Source: Cryptomeria japonica
Lineage: Eukaryota > Streptophyta > Pinopsida > Cupressales > Cupressaceae
Length of the DNA stretch: 64,000 bases
NCBI RefSeq assembly: GCF_030272615.1
Contig: NC_081412.1
Span: forward strand, 102,848,796 to 102,912,795
Direction: 5' to 3'
A program made the position numbers and the translations under genes. Positions 46,128 through 58,337 of this stretch are shown here, in pieces. Numbering within the stretch: position 1 is the first letter of the stretch; the number at the start of each line of letters is the position of its first letter. The notes under the pieces were generated by a model. It ran no database searches and was not told the origin of the DNA. It worked only from the letters and a program-made list of their open reading frames with translations.

Positions 46128-46370
46128 ATTCTCGCCCAAGGTTTGGACACGTACGAAGAGCCTGCCAAAATTCTTGCCCAAGGTTTGGACACATTTGAAG
46201 AGCCTGCCAAAGTTCTCGCCCAAGGTTTGGACAAGTTCAAAGAGCCTGCCAAAATTCTTGCCCAAGGTTTGGACATGCCCAAAGAGCCTGCCAAAATTCT
46301 CGCCCAAGGTTTGGACACGTCCGAAGAGCCTGCCAAAATTTTCGCCCAAGCTTTGGACATGTCTGATCAG
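46128..46370 (+). repeat. 42-bp tandem repeat, six units
   Basis: Units begin with GCCCAAGGTTTGGACA near 46133, 46175, 46217, 46259, 46301 and 46343. Because 42 is a multiple of 3, long overlapping ORFs appear in several frames. The 46065-46511 frame gives a 14-residue repeat (EEPAKILAQGLDTF). Confidence 0.93.
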
Positions 46371-48777
46371 CTATGCAGTCCGCCCAACCAAGTTGCACAA
46401 CGTTCGATACCAGTTGAAGTCCGCCAAGGAAAAAATTCAGAAAATTGGCAAAGTGTTGATACCTTGGAGAATAAAATTTCAAAATTTGGTTGTGTCAAGG
46501 AAATTCCCTAAGAAAAAAGCAAATCCACCCAAGAAAGATGAAGGAAAATTTGGCTAAAGTGCTGGTGGATTGAAAGAAAAGTTGAAAATGTCCAATCTAT
46601 GATGAGTTTCGCTCAAGAAATGGCCAATCCAAAGTCCACCCAGCTATGTAAGAAAGTTCCAAGGCATCTACAAAGTCCTCCCCAAGCTTGGCAAAGCTAT
46701 GATAAAGTCCGCCAAGGAAAGAGTCAAGAAAAATGTCCAAACACTTGTCAAGTCCGCCCCACCCAAGGAGAGAGAGTAAGGTTGGATGGCGAGACAAGCC
46801 TAAAGTCCGCCCAGCTAAGGAAGGTGTCCAAATATTCATGAGGTTCACCTATGGTGGGAAGACTATGAAGTTTGGCATAGACACAGGGATGATCAAGTTC
46901 GCCAAAGAGAGGGAAAAGATGGCTTGAAGAGGTTAAAGTCCGCCCAACACCTAGAGAACTTGGCCAATCAACCTACACATGACTAGACATCTACAAAGTT
47001 CGCCTAGGGGAAATTGAAGGTAGCAAGGTAAAATGGCACAAAGTTAGTATATCCAAACATGTGCAAAGTTCGCCATGACTAGAAATTGATGACAAGATAA
47101 CCAATTCGGCCTAGCAAGAGACCAAATTCGCCATGAAAGAGGAAAATGGCTAGAGAAACAGACAAATTGGACAAGAAACATGAGATTCACCATTCAAAGA
47201 TCAATCAAGATTGAAAGGATTGGAAAATAAAGCTTGACACCTAAAATATTTTTTATATTTTTTTTCCAACACTTGGAATTATTTTCAAAGGGAAAATAAA
47301 TTCAACACTTAGAGAAATTTTCAAAAAAATTCAACACCTGAAAATTTTTGAACACATGAATTTCTAAAGGCTCTTTGCCAACACACCTACCCAAGGAAGG
47401 AAAGGAATTTCCAAAGTGCGACCCAAGTGTTTGAATTTGCCAAGAGAAAAATAAAATAAAAAAATGGCTACAACAAAAGATTCAAATTTTGACTTAAGTG
47501 TTGGAAAGAAAACATGAAGAAAGAAGAAGAATAAAGAGGAAAAGTAAAGAGGAAATGAATAAAATCCTTGTTTGAGGATGGAGTTTGTCCCAAAGATGTA
47601 AATATCTTAATCAGCAATAAATCTTTTGGCTGAAAATTTTTTAAAAATCGAGAATCGGCAAAATTATCGAACATTTGAAAATATATAATTTCTTAAAATA
47701 TTCTAAAAAAGCACATGTATACACTAAATTTATAGAACGCAATAGCATATTACTCCAAACGCAGAAGATGTATGCCCGTGCCGCGTCCAAAGGCTGCAAA
47801 AACGGCGGATGTCAGGGAGAATTTCTCTACTATTTCACGTCTCTCCTATTTTGCGTCACATGACTTGCGTCAAACCCAGAAAACACAAAATGGTGAACTT
47901 TTTTTTATTTTTAACTTCACACAACTTTTTAGGGTTCCGAGAGTTTTTTTTATGTGCGATTTTTTGGAATTTTCCACATGATTTAATCACAATTTTTCCC
48001 CCCACGACGCGCAATTTTTCAGAAAAAATTGGCTGCGATTTATTTGGCGATTAAATCAGTTAGGCAAATGGATCGCGATAAGTCGCAATTTGCCCAATTT
48101 AATCCTGATATTTGCATCTTTGGTTTGTCCTACTTAGCACAAGCCAAATTCAGAATTGAGGACAAATCCACAGGCAAAGTTCATTCGAGCATAGAGATGG
48201 CCAAAATCTTGGCTAGGTGTTGGAAGGTTCACATGAAGGTGTCACAAAATGAAATTGAATAGCCAAAATTTGGCTATGGGAAATATTTCACAGAGAAAGT
48301 TCCAATTTCCTCCATTATGGCGTAGGCACAGGGGAGTTCTCCAAATTTAGGGCACATGAAATAATTTCAAGGCATCAAGAAAGGAAAGTCTTCAGACTTG
48401 GTGAAAATATAGAGAGAAATTCCTTGAAGGATTTCATTTACAATCCCAGACCTATTGAAACAATCAGGGCAACTTCTTGAAGGATTTCATCTCTTGAAGA
48501 ATTAAAGACAAGCTCCCAATCAGAATCAGATGGTGGCAAGAAAAGTATTCCAAACAAATTTCTATACTTCAACAATTTCTCAACACAAATTGGAGAATTC
48601 AGGGAAGACATTCAATAATCAGATTGTTCCAAGTCAACATGTCCAGGTTCAATGAACTTGACTTATCCAAAAGCTTCTAGAAGGCACACTTCACAATGAA
48701 ACAACCTTCTATTTTATTATTGGTTTATATTTAGCAAGAAGGACAAGTGTCCTCAAATGTAAGGGGCTAGTTGTAGA

Positions 48778-48866
48778 AAACCCTAATTAGGGTTTTATTT
48801 TGTAATCTCGGCCGTTGATTCAAATTTAATCCTAGCCATTGAATTCTAATTGAGGAGCCTATAAAT
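48778..48866 (+). promoter_or_regulatory. LTR D promoter
   Basis: AAACCCTAATTAGGGTTT (48778-48795) lies 65 bp before TATAAAT (48860-48866). Confidence 0.75.
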
Positions 48867-49654
48867 TGAGCTTGCTCCTCATTTGTAAAACATGGGAGCA
48901 TTTTGCAAAACATGTTGAGATAAGTAAATTGTTGCTTATGGCTGCCAAAGTAAAAAGTAATACATTGTTTGAATTGATGGTGATTACTTCTCTTATTTTG
49001 GAGTTTGCATGGCTCTTATCCCTCATCATAGTTTAGATTTTAGATGAATGTAAGATCTGATAAGTATTGATTTATGGTGAATCTTCCACTCATACTTTTG
49101 ATGAATAGATGATTTTTGTTCATTTTGTAAAGTTAGTTTGAGCTTACTTTGTGGATGCTTAACTTTTGTTTGATAAATATTGTTCGATTTGATGGTAGTT
49201 TTTCATGACATGAAAATCATAAGTACATCCCTTGAAGATTGCACCCACTTTGTGTAGTTGTCCTAGCATGGCAAGACAAAGTGTGGTTATTGGTTTCACC
49301 TAGTCAATACCGTTTCTTGAATTCTTAGGAGTAGAGTAGAACTATTAAACCTTTATCTCCTTTTCAGTTTTCCTGAAGTCCATGATCCAAGACCCAAACG
49401 ATAGAGCTTCATTTTCTAGACCTTCATTGTGAATTAAACAAGCCAAGCGTAAATCCCCCTTGTAGTTCAACATACATAACCAAGGAAGCTATCCAACATA
49501 AAGTTGCCCGTTTGCACATATAAACCTTGGAGTCACCGTGTGGTCTTTCTTTGCAATCTTGGCACACGTAGTGATTTTGTTCAAGAGAGGGTAGAGTGTC
49601 CTTGACATTTTATTCTAATGTTCGGTGAATGATAAAACATGAACCAACAAGACC

Positions 49655-50361
49655 CACAACACACATCTTAGTACATGTTACCACTTCTTGCATGGGGCAT
49701 ACAACTGAGATATACATCCACGTGGTCTTTGTGAAAATAGAAACCATTTCCAATTCACTTGTAGGTTCTTAAATATTATTGCACAAAGGACTACACATGT
49801 CATGTCGTGGATCTGTCCCAAATAAACCCTAGCCAACCTTAAAGGAACAGTTCTAAATCGTTTTCTAAACATTTTTTATATATATTCCCAAGAGGGATGA
49901 CCCATTAATAGCTAGTGCTCCCTTGGAAGGAATAAAAGCAATAGAAAATTATGATCTGCCTTGGTCAACCTCTTAGGGAGAAGCACCCATCCTTGAGCAA
50001 AGAAGTTTTGAAACTATAAAACCCTTTTCAATGCTAAATATTAAATAATTAAGCAATAATAAGGGCCAACCTCATGGGGAGACACGTCCCTTGGTAAAGG
50101 GGTATGTTAGATTGGATATAAATAAGGTTAAATGGAGATGTGAATGGCAAGGGGAAAGACAATACTCTTTTGCTCCTTAGCAGACTGATAAGCAGGCCCA
50201 AAATTATAGAAATCGAAACAAACGAACAACAACTGGACTAATGTTGGATAGTGATATAATTGTCTATAGTTAACAGTGATCATCAACAATGTCCGTAACA
50301 GGCTAATAGCAGATTGATTAGGAGTAGAAAGAATCATATAAGTAGAAAGCCAATTTATGCA
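49655..50361 (+). repeat. Probable LTR part of a gypsy element split by insertions
   Basis: This sits between LTR D and the 50-kb element and should join to 58338 onward, where a primer-binding site and gag follow. A TATA-like GATATAAATAAGG occurs near 50115. No gene. The LTR assignment is inference from position. Confidence 0.4.
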
Positions 50362-50366
50362 ATATC

Positions 50367-51308
50367 TGTTGGCAATTGACACTCAATTGGCTGGTTTCAC
50401 TATGTTGTCATCGATGGCAACATGGTATTGTGTTCCGGCTTCATGTTTTGGATTAGTTGTGTACCGGTAGGCACTTCACAGATACTACACTGGCACCAGC
50501 AGGACATAATGATTTCTTTGGTCACCGACAATGCAGGCCGACATGGTTTAGTAAAGGTTATCGGTATTGGAGGCCAACAGATCTTGGATCCGGCATCGAC
50601 AATTGATTTTAATGTTTATGCATTTATGTTATCTGGCCGACATGTAATTTGATATTGTATATATCTTTGTAAGCCAACATAAGGCATGTAAATTTGTATA
50701 GGGTATATAGGACAATTTGATAGATCATTTTTATATACATATACAAGAGACATATGATAGGAGATTATGGATATGTGAATGTAATATGATGCGAATTATA
50801 TCAGAGAGATCATGTATGTGAGGAAATTCATGTAAGGGTTATTCCGGTAAAGGGTTTAGGGTTTCGGACTGAAACAGATAGAGCTTAAACCGGAACTGTA
50901 TTCTGGCATAAAAGATGCTATCTTAGCAGTTCACACTTCTCCCGATTTATAGTCTGGAATTTTATGTAGTCAGTGAAGCTCCTTTTGTGATTGAGTAGTG
51001 TGCTCTAGGCTGTAAGCCTTCTTGCAAGTGTAGGCCTCTCATATTTTGTAATATCTCTTCATATGGCCAGTGGATTGATATTGCGGGTCACAAATCCCAC
51101 CGTCGTTTTTCCTCTTTGAGGTTTTCCACGTATAAATCTGTGTTATGGTTCTCATTTATGTGATTGGCTTATTGGTTGCTTTACTTCTTTCAATTCTATA
51201 TGTACCGGTATACCGGTTGGTGTATGCATGTTTTAATAAAGCTAAAACTTATCATTCCGGTATAACACTGATTCACCCCCCCGCTCTTAGTGTTATTGGT
51301 TTCCAACA
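50367..51308 (+). repeat. 5' LTR (942 bp)
   Basis: TGTTGGCAATTGAC to GGTTTCCAACA. Rich in ACCGGT/CCGG motifs. Closely similar to the 3' LTR. Confidence 0.92.
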
Positions 51309-51310
51309 AT

Positions 51311-51323
51311 TGGTATCAGAGCC
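51311..51323 (+). other. Primer-binding site
   Basis: TGGTATCAGAGCC two bases after the 5' LTR. Confidence 0.9.
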
Positions 51324-51380
51324 TTGTGCCTCAGAGGAAGTTTAACAGCTTGAGGAAGATCCTGAAACCGGAATCCATGG

Positions 51381-52493
51381 ATGTCTTTGGAGAAGCAACT
51401 TGAGATGGCACTTGAAGATTATGATGCTGAAAGGTTGAAGAACTTAAAGCTACAAGATGAATTGAAGTCTGCTAAGAAATTCAATCTTGTCCTACAAGAG
51501 AGGCTATCATCTGTTCAAGCTAGGAGGAAGGAACTTTTGCAAAGTCAGGATGATGAAGAGAAATATGCACTTAAGGAACAATGTCAGAAATTTAGTCAGG
51601 AGAACATGGTTATGAAAAATGAAATGCAAGTTATAACTAATAGGATGTCTAAGGAGATTGAGGACAGAAAGAAGGAAGAAAATCTTGTTGTATCCCTGAA
51701 GAATAAATTTGAAGAATGTGGTAGGTTGGTTCATGAGAATGATATGTTGAGAACTAATTTGGTACAATCTTAGAATAATGAACAAGAGCTTGAGACACAA
51801 ATGATAATTCTGAGAGAAGATTTAACTACTGCAAGTGAGTACAAAGAAAAATTCAAGATTAGCTCAGCACAGCTAGATGAGTTATTGAAGAGACAAAGGC
51901 AGATTGGAGATTCTAGTGGACTTGGATTTGAGCAAGGACAGAGTTCCGGTACTACTAATGAAGATCAAAACCATAAGGCACCGGTAAGGCAATTTAATGC
52001 TTATAAATTCAATGGTAGATGTTTTGTTTGCAATAGATTTGGTCACATGGCTAGGCAATGTAAAAACAGAGCAAATCAAAACCCTGATTCTGCTCCCAGT
52101 AAATGTTCTAAATGCAATAAGTTTAGTCATAAAACAAAAGATTGCAGAATGAATGTTAAATGCTATGCATGTGGAAAATTTGGACATATGGCTAATTAGT
52201 GCAGGTCAAGCAATTTCATCGATATTAGCAAAGCAATTCAAAGGAACAATGTTACATGTTATGCATGTAATGAGGTTGGACATATTGCTAAGTTTTGTAG
52301 AAGCAGAAATCCATCGGTTGGTAATGGAGGATCAAATGAGAAAGGAAAAGAGAAGGTTAGTGAAATCCAGCAAGATCATACTCAGAGATGGGTTAGAAAG
52401 ACTGAAGAACAATCATCAGATGGGAATGTCCCGGTTACTTATCCGGCAGAAGAGGCTGCTCTTACACTGGTAGGTAGCTCATCCGGTAACTAA
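51381..52493 (+). pseudogene. Gag-like coiled-coil/zinc-knuckle protein
   Basis: A single frame of about 370 codons with two in-frame TAG codons (51771-51773, 52197-52199). Residues 1-180 are highly charged and helical, likely coiled coil (EKQLEMALEDYDAERL, KKEENLVVSLKNKFEE). Four CX2CX4HX4C knuckles follow: CFVCNRFGHMARQC, CSKCNKFSHKTKDC, one broken by the second TAG (CYACGKFGHMAN, stop, C), and CYACNEVGHIAKFC. Knuckles bind RNA in gag proteins, so this is probably the packaging protein of the element. It lacks a classical UBN2 gag domain. The sister ORF is at 62429-63718. Confidence 0.82.
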
Positions 52494-52827
52494 GGTAGAT
52501 GCCTTAGGGGTTGGCAAAATTCACGAAGATGCTGCATATGCCCCGAGAAGAGGTTCTGGAAGATGTTTCAGATATTGGAGACAATTATTCGGCATGGATA
52601 TGTTCTGAGCGTGTTTCGGTATCTTTCACCAACAGTCATTTATGTCAATGGAAGATTAGGGTTTTTCTCGAAGGTTAAAAGGTCGAATACACTTCATTGT
52701 TGATCACCTTGCATTCAGAGCGATTTCAAAGTGATTCAGAGCGACTAAGAGCAATCAAAGGCAATACAGAGCAATCAGATTTCTTCTTGAGCGATCTCAC
52801 CGGCGTCTGGAAGAATTTGTTGGAGGT
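52494..52827 (+). other. Inter-ORF leader
   Basis: Non-coding between the two ORFs, with repeated AGAGCGA/AGAGCAAT words (52719-52775). Ends at the solo LTR duplication GAGGT (52823-52827). Confidence 0.5.
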
Positions 52828-53886
52828 TGTAGGTCCCAGAGACAACTGAGAGGGGGGGGGAGGTGAATCAGTTGTCTAATAAATTCAAACCAAAAACTTA
52901 TTAACCAACTTAATGCTTAATACCGGTAAATCAGTTAAGTATGCCGGTAAACAGTGTTAACAGAAAATTGCTATACCGGTAAGAATTAATGCATGAAACA
53001 TAAGCACAAAGTCATCCACAACACATGACACCAATATTTGTACGTGGAAACCCTGTAAGGGAAAAACCACGGTGGGAAACCTTACCCACAATTAGATGAT
53101 ACTACTGTAGATAGTAAGTGTACAAAAGGGGTCTGCACATGCAGAAAGGCCAACAGCCTAGAGCTCACTGCTCAATCACAAATGGGAGTCACACTGACTA
53201 CAGTTGGGTGGTTAAATCCAATAAGAATGTACTGCACAAAATAGCATCTTCATATGCTGGATTCAGTACCGGTGTAATTCTGATATGCTTCTACAAAAAC
53301 CTAACTTCACCTTCAAATGATCTCTTCGCGTATATCCCTGATTGATCTCGCATATACCCTTTCTTAAATCTTTTTCGCATTCCACACTTGATCTTACAAA
53401 TAAGATCTTACTTTTATACCATACCCTAAGACCAATTTTAGTAGGTCGGCTTCTACAAGATATTACAATAAAAACATTTTACAAATAATACAATATCCGA
53501 TGCAATAACCGATTGAACATGTCGGCTTAATGCATTTACAACAATAATAAATCATTTCCATAGCATGCCATGCTGATCTGGAAAAGATAAACCTGCTGGT
53601 GAAACCCTAGATAACCTGGACCTATTTGCCGGTAAAAGCAAATATGCAAATAAGAATATACCAATGATTATTACTTCAAAATAAAGTGTCCACATGATGT
53701 CTTCGACATTACCAAGTGTCTTCCATGTTATTGCAGGTACCGGTGAACATTATATCCTGTCGGTGAACCATATACCGGTAACTGTTGCACAGTTTACTGT
53801 TTGCCGGTGAATGTTGCTGGATCTCCAAAGTAGGTGTATTTAGTAGATGTTGACATCAATGACAAAACCATACCAAAATACCAACA
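52828..53886 (-). mobile_element. Solo LTR, minus strand (1059 bp)
   Basis: On the plus strand TGTAGGTCCC to ATACCAACA. The perfect duplication GAGGT lies at 52823-52827 and 53887-53891. The reverse complement shows the family features: TGTTGG start, CATTGATG block near the start, CCACCGTGG block and CTGATTCACC before the end. It inserted in the leader of the second ORF. Confidence 0.9.
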
Positions 53887-53929
53887 GAGGTTTTCACCGA
53901 GAGCGATCAAAAGGTATTTATCTTTAAAC

Positions 53930-55087
53930 ATGGAAGAGGGATCATCATCTATTCTTGTTTTTGTTGCAAACCCAACTGTAGTAGAGGTCAAGGACCGCCC
54001 TAGGCCAATTTTCAAGCGGTATCGACATGTGGCTACCCTGGAAGATTCGGTTGGAGCATTTTCTCGCGTTCCGGAGGGAGTTGTCTATGTAGAGGATGTT
54101 AGGGCATATATTCACTGTCACATCGAGGACTTGGGAACTTCAGAAATTAAGGGCATGTATATGAGTGAGCTGATGGGAGAATCTGGAAAGATCAAACCGG
54201 AATACAAACATATTGAAGACCTAGGGTTTACAAACATTCTGGATATTCCGGAATTTGAGGATGAGATAATCAGATACGTTTTGAGCAGAGTACATGGGGA
54301 GTTTATATGGCTGAATAGACCTTACAAAATCACTAAGGAAGCCATCCGGGCAATCACTGGTCTGCCATCGGTTGGGCAACATCCAGACAAGAAGGTCTCA
54401 AATGATTTCGTAAGAAAGATCACTGGCGCGACATGTGACAAAAGATCCATGAAAGTGAGCACTATCACCGACACTGACATCAAATTTGGTAGCATGATCA
54501 TCGGGTATAAGGTAACTCAATCAAACCAACTGAATTCTGTTACCAGTTCATGCATTTTGGCTGCATACAAAATGATGAGAGAGAATGTAAAATTAGATCT
54601 ATGCGGCTGGATGCTAGATGAGTTGTTAATAAATCTAGGGAAGATTAAGGGAAAAAAGAAGGGTACATTCTGGTATGGCAACTTGATAGTTTGCTTGATG
54701 TTATATTTCATGAATGATACACCCGGTTTTGGTAAAAGGCAATGGGCATTTGACATCCTAGTAGGAAGACAATTGAAACAGTCAATTGCTGCTTTAGGAA
54801 GCCAGAGAGATGATAAGGTATGGGGATATTTCAAAGCATTCTAGAAATCTATGAGGTCTATGGTAAGGGTACCCGAGCATATTATAGAAAGATATTCAAC
54901 CAACGTATGCTTCATGGTAAAAAAGGATGAGACACTCATGGAAGCAATTAAGCCTCGAAAGATTTGGATTGAAGAAATGGGCTATGAGGTGGATGCGCAG
55001 ATTCTTGATGCCTATACAAAAATGCTAATTGATGCACCAATAGATGAGGCAGAGAATCCCTATGGTACTGCATATCAGAAAACTTAA
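53930..55087 (+). pseudogene. Second accessory ORF of the non-autonomous element
   Basis: I choose the ATG at 53930 (MEEGSSSILVFV) because the Met at 53834 lies in the inserted LTR. It is open for 304 codons to a TAG at 54842-54844, then same frame to a TAA at 55085. Central region: YVLSRVHGEFIWLNRPYKIT, EAIRAITGLPSVGQ, LDLCGWMLDELLINL, GTFWYGNLIVCLMLYFM. This recalls the putative plant transposon/mobile-domain pattern (an acidic N-part, then a helix-rich module with an aromatic core), but I cannot assign a family. No catalytic motif seen. It is not clearly related in sequence to the giant-LTR accessory ORF, though the architecture is similar. Confidence 0.7.
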
Positions 55088-57086
55088 GAAGTTGAAACAA
55101 AGTTCAACCGGAATTTGTGGAGAAGGTCTCAAAGGACATCAAAGCACTAATTGATGTTGTCTCGGAGAAAGGTAGAAAGAGGAAGGATTCTGAAGTTCAT
55201 ATTGAGCCTATTACTGCAGAATAAGAATCTGAGGATGACACACCGTTGGCATTTAAGAGGGTTGTTAGGAAGAAACAGAGGAAACAAAGGCAGAAGCTAA
55301 GAAGCAACTGGTCAGGAAGGTTACAATCAAAATACTGGCACAAAAGCAAGCACCAAAGGCAACACCTTCAGCTGCATCCGGTATTGCAAAGAGGAAGAAT
55401 AAGAGTGACATCGACTTAGCAATTGAATCTGGTAATGTGACTATCATACCACCTAAAACTTGTGTAGAATTAGTAGATGAAATCACTAAAGATGGCATGT
55501 TGAAGAATGTTCAATTTTATTATGAACACTTAAGAGGATGATGAACAAAGAGAAGTAGAGGAAGTAGTCCTATTATACTTGGATATTTATAAGAAAGTCT
55601 TAATAGAAATAGAAAATCAAATACCGGCTGAATTGTATAATATGTTAGATGCTAGAAGACTGATAGCTATGCAAGAAGATAAACATATTAAAATTCAAGA
55701 GCTATTATCTATCTGTGTTACTATTGCTCCAGATGAAATGGAAAAGACACTTGAGGTGGCAGACAGAAGAGGTTTCAATAGCAAACATAGGATAACTAGT
55801 CTGATTCTAGGAAGAGTAAATGAAATAATAGACTCAAAAAGCATGGGTTAAATTTCTTGGAGAAAACAGAGGATTCTTTACTTCACTGAAAACCAAGACA
55901 GACATTGTAGATACTCCGGTTGAAGGAAAAGGAAAGGGGATTATGGGTACTTCACCCTCAGTTTTGAAAAATATTAAGATAGTGGAAATTGAGCCCCCGG
56001 TAAATACAGATGTACAGACAAATATTGAGATACCGGTTAATACAAAGAGTGAACAAGCTAATATTGTACAGGAGATTAAAATTGAGGATTTTGTCCTCTG
56101 GATACAAATGTACAGGTTGAGGTTACAGTTCCTATAGAGGAACCGACAGTTACACAGACTGCACCAAGTGGCGAAGCCACCGGTGCAAGTGAGGAGGTTA
56201 TAAAGGATAAATCTTCAGAGGAGAAGGCAGGGGAATCCGGCAGGGAACTGATTGTTGGTCCATCATTGTTGTCAATTGACACCTCACAAGTCGAAAAGAA
56301 AACATCACAGAGATGAGTCCCATTGAACTGATGATGATGGCAGCACAAAAACTGATGGAGGGATCCACAGATAAAGGGATTATAGATCAATTAATCACTG
56401 TTTTACATCAATTGGTCTCGGAGTGTAAGATTGAAAATGAAGCGAGCCCATCTGGCAAGCTTAAGATAATCACTGAGCATATTTCAAAGGATTTTCAACC
56501 CTTATAGCAAATCTCAAACTGGCAAGCACTAGAAAGGTTTACTCGGGCTAAGAGAGATGCATTTGATCAGGGAATTGAAACTGAGAAGAAAAGGATTGAT
56601 GAGAAGCTGATACTAATAGAAAATTCTTTGAAACAATGTACAAATATATATAGGGTATGTTGCAACACTGAAATACTTACAACTAATGTGGATAAAAAGA
56701 TAAAAGAAATTCAGGAGAAAATTGCAAGTATAGCTAATTCCTTTGACGGATTAATTTCATTGACTACATCAATTGATGGTCAAATTTTGATTTTGGAGAA
56801 CCAAATTTCTGCTTTTGAGAAGGAAAGAGACAAAATAATAAAAAGAGCCAAAAGTTTGAAAGGCTTGGTGAGCCCCCGGTTGGATTCACTCAGTCCACAT
56901 AAGAAAGAATGCATGGATATGGTGGGAAAGCCCACACTAGCAGAGGTAAATGAGAAAGAATCTTTTGCACATATATTGAGTAGACTTGTATCTATTTCCG
57001 ACACATTCAAAAACGGCTGGGATACTTATTTGGAGTTACTGGAGAAGGCTTATCCGGAAATTTTGAAATTTGTCAAGCTTTGGTAA
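55088..57086 (+). pseudogene. Decayed C-terminal region of the accessory ORF
   Basis: Coding continues with frameshifts. A Lys/Arg-rich linker lies at 55100-55400. Helical pieces are at 55579-55851 (LYNMLDARRLIAMQEDKHIK) and 56313-56507. A final 56628-57086 stretch has coiled-coil heptads (DKKIKEIQEKIASIANSFD, LENQISAFEKERDKI). Pro/Glu/Thr-rich parts lie between. The whole probably formed one long protein. Confidence 0.6.
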
Positions 57087-57357
57087 GACATTTTTGGGAT
57101 ATTCATTGTACAGTTCTTATTCTTTGACATTCTTTTTAGAATTTTTGGATGGCATTGATGTCAAATGGGGAGTAGTATAGATGTGAAAAAGAATAAAAGG
57201 AGTTGTATAGTTATACATTAGGGGGAGTTATGGAGTTATGAAGATATGGAGTATTTTTGCATATTCAGCTCAGGGGGAGCAGGGTAGGATGAAACCGACA
57301 GATGAAACCTTGACCTTTTATCACATGAGTGTTGCCATCAATGCCAAAGGGGGAGAT
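57087..57357 (+). other. 3' untranslated region and polypurine tract
   Basis: G-rich purine runs (GGGGGAG at 57220 and 57275) lead to AAAGGGGGAGAT directly before the 3' LTR. Confidence 0.75.
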
Positions 57358-58332
57358 TGTTGGCAATTGACACTCAATTGGTTGGTTTCACTATGTTATC
57401 ATTGATGGCAACATGGTATTGTGTTTTGGCTTCATGTTTTGGATTAGTTGTGTACCCAAAGGCACTTCACAGATACTACACTGGCACCAGCACCAGCACC
57501 AGCACCGGCAAGACAAAAGGATTTCTTTGGTCACCGACAATGCAGGCCGACATGGTTTAGTAAAGGTTATCAGTATTGGAGGCCAACATATCTTGGATCC
57601 GGTATCGGCAATTGATTTTAATGTTTATGCATTTATGTTATCTGGCCGACATGTAATTTGATATTGTATATATCTTTGTAAGCCGACATGAGGCCTGTAA
57701 ATTTATATAGGGTATATAGGACAGTTTGATAGATCATTTTGATATACATATACAAGAGACATATGATAGGAGATTATGGATATGTGAATGTAATATGATG
57801 CGAAATATATCAGAGAGATCATGTATGTGAGAAAATTTATGTAAGGGTTATTCTAGTAAAGGGTTTAGGGTTTCAGACCGGAAAAGATAGAGCTTAAACC
57901 GGAACTGTATTCTAGCATAAAAGATGCTATCTTAGCAGTTCACACTACTCCGGATTGTAGTCTGGAATTTTATGTAGTCAGTGAGGCTCCTTTTGTGATT
58001 GAGCAGTGTGCTCTAGGCTATAAGCCTTCCTGGAAGTGTAGGCCCCTCATATTTTGTAATATCTCTTCATATGGCCAGTGGATTGATAATGTGGGTCCCA
58101 AATCCCACCGTGGTTTTTCCTCTTTGAGGTCTTCCACGTATAAATCTGTGTTATGGTTCTCATTTATGTGATTGGCTTATTGGTTGCTTTACTTCTTTCA
58201 ATTCTGTATGTACCGGTATACCGGTTGTTGTATGCATGTTTTAATTAGGCTAAAACTTATTATTCCGGTATAACACTGATTCACCCCCCCCCCCCCCCCC
58301 CCTCTACTTCTCAATGTTATTGGTTTCCAACA
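57358..58332 (+). repeat. 3' LTR (975 bp)
   Basis: TGTTGGCAATTGAC to GGTTTCCAACA. Longer than the 5' LTR mainly through a CCAGCA microsatellite (57483-57508) and a C-run of about 20 (near 58285-58305). Confidence 0.92.
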
Positions 58333-58337
58333 ATATC

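Larger units (their letters stand above)
45536..49649 (+). mobile_element. Giant solo LTR D (4.1 kb)
   Basis: It starts TGTTGTGACCC and ends GAACCAACA. The perfect duplication AGACC flanks it (45531-45535 and 49650-49654). Order: 5' hairpin module (45536-45583), non-coding, 42-bp tandem array (46128-46370), dispersed AAAGTTCGCC/AAGTCCGCC repeats (46400-47150), AT-rich low complexity (47.2-48.0 kb), telo-box, TATA, R-U5. No accessory ORF. The 78-codon frame at 48029-48262 is unrecognised. This copy fixes the true LTR boundaries of the family. Confidence 0.88.
50367..58332 (+). mobile_element. Complete non-autonomous LTR element (8.0 kb)
   Basis: The perfect duplication ATATC (50362-50366 and 58333-58337) flanks two LTRs (50367-51308 and 57358-58332). 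The initiator-Met-type primer site TGGTATCAGAGCC is at 51311-51323 and the polypurine tract AAAGGGGGAGAT ends at 57357. The inside codes for a coiled-coil/zinc-knuckle protein (51381-52493), then a second ORF (53930 on) and a coiled-coil tail to 57086. No protease, integrase or reverse transcriptase is present, so it depends on a partner, by its ends probably copia-type. A solo LTR (52828-53886) has inserted between the two ORFs. Confidence 0.9.

Noticed and set aside
45977-46557. Five overlapping ORFs of 81-161 codons on both strands
   Set aside because: All arise from the stop-free 42-bp tandem repeat. No independent evidence of coding.
53834-53929. Upstream Met start of the second accessory ORF
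   Set aside because: It lies within the inserted solo LTR. The ATG at 53930 precedes the conserved protein.
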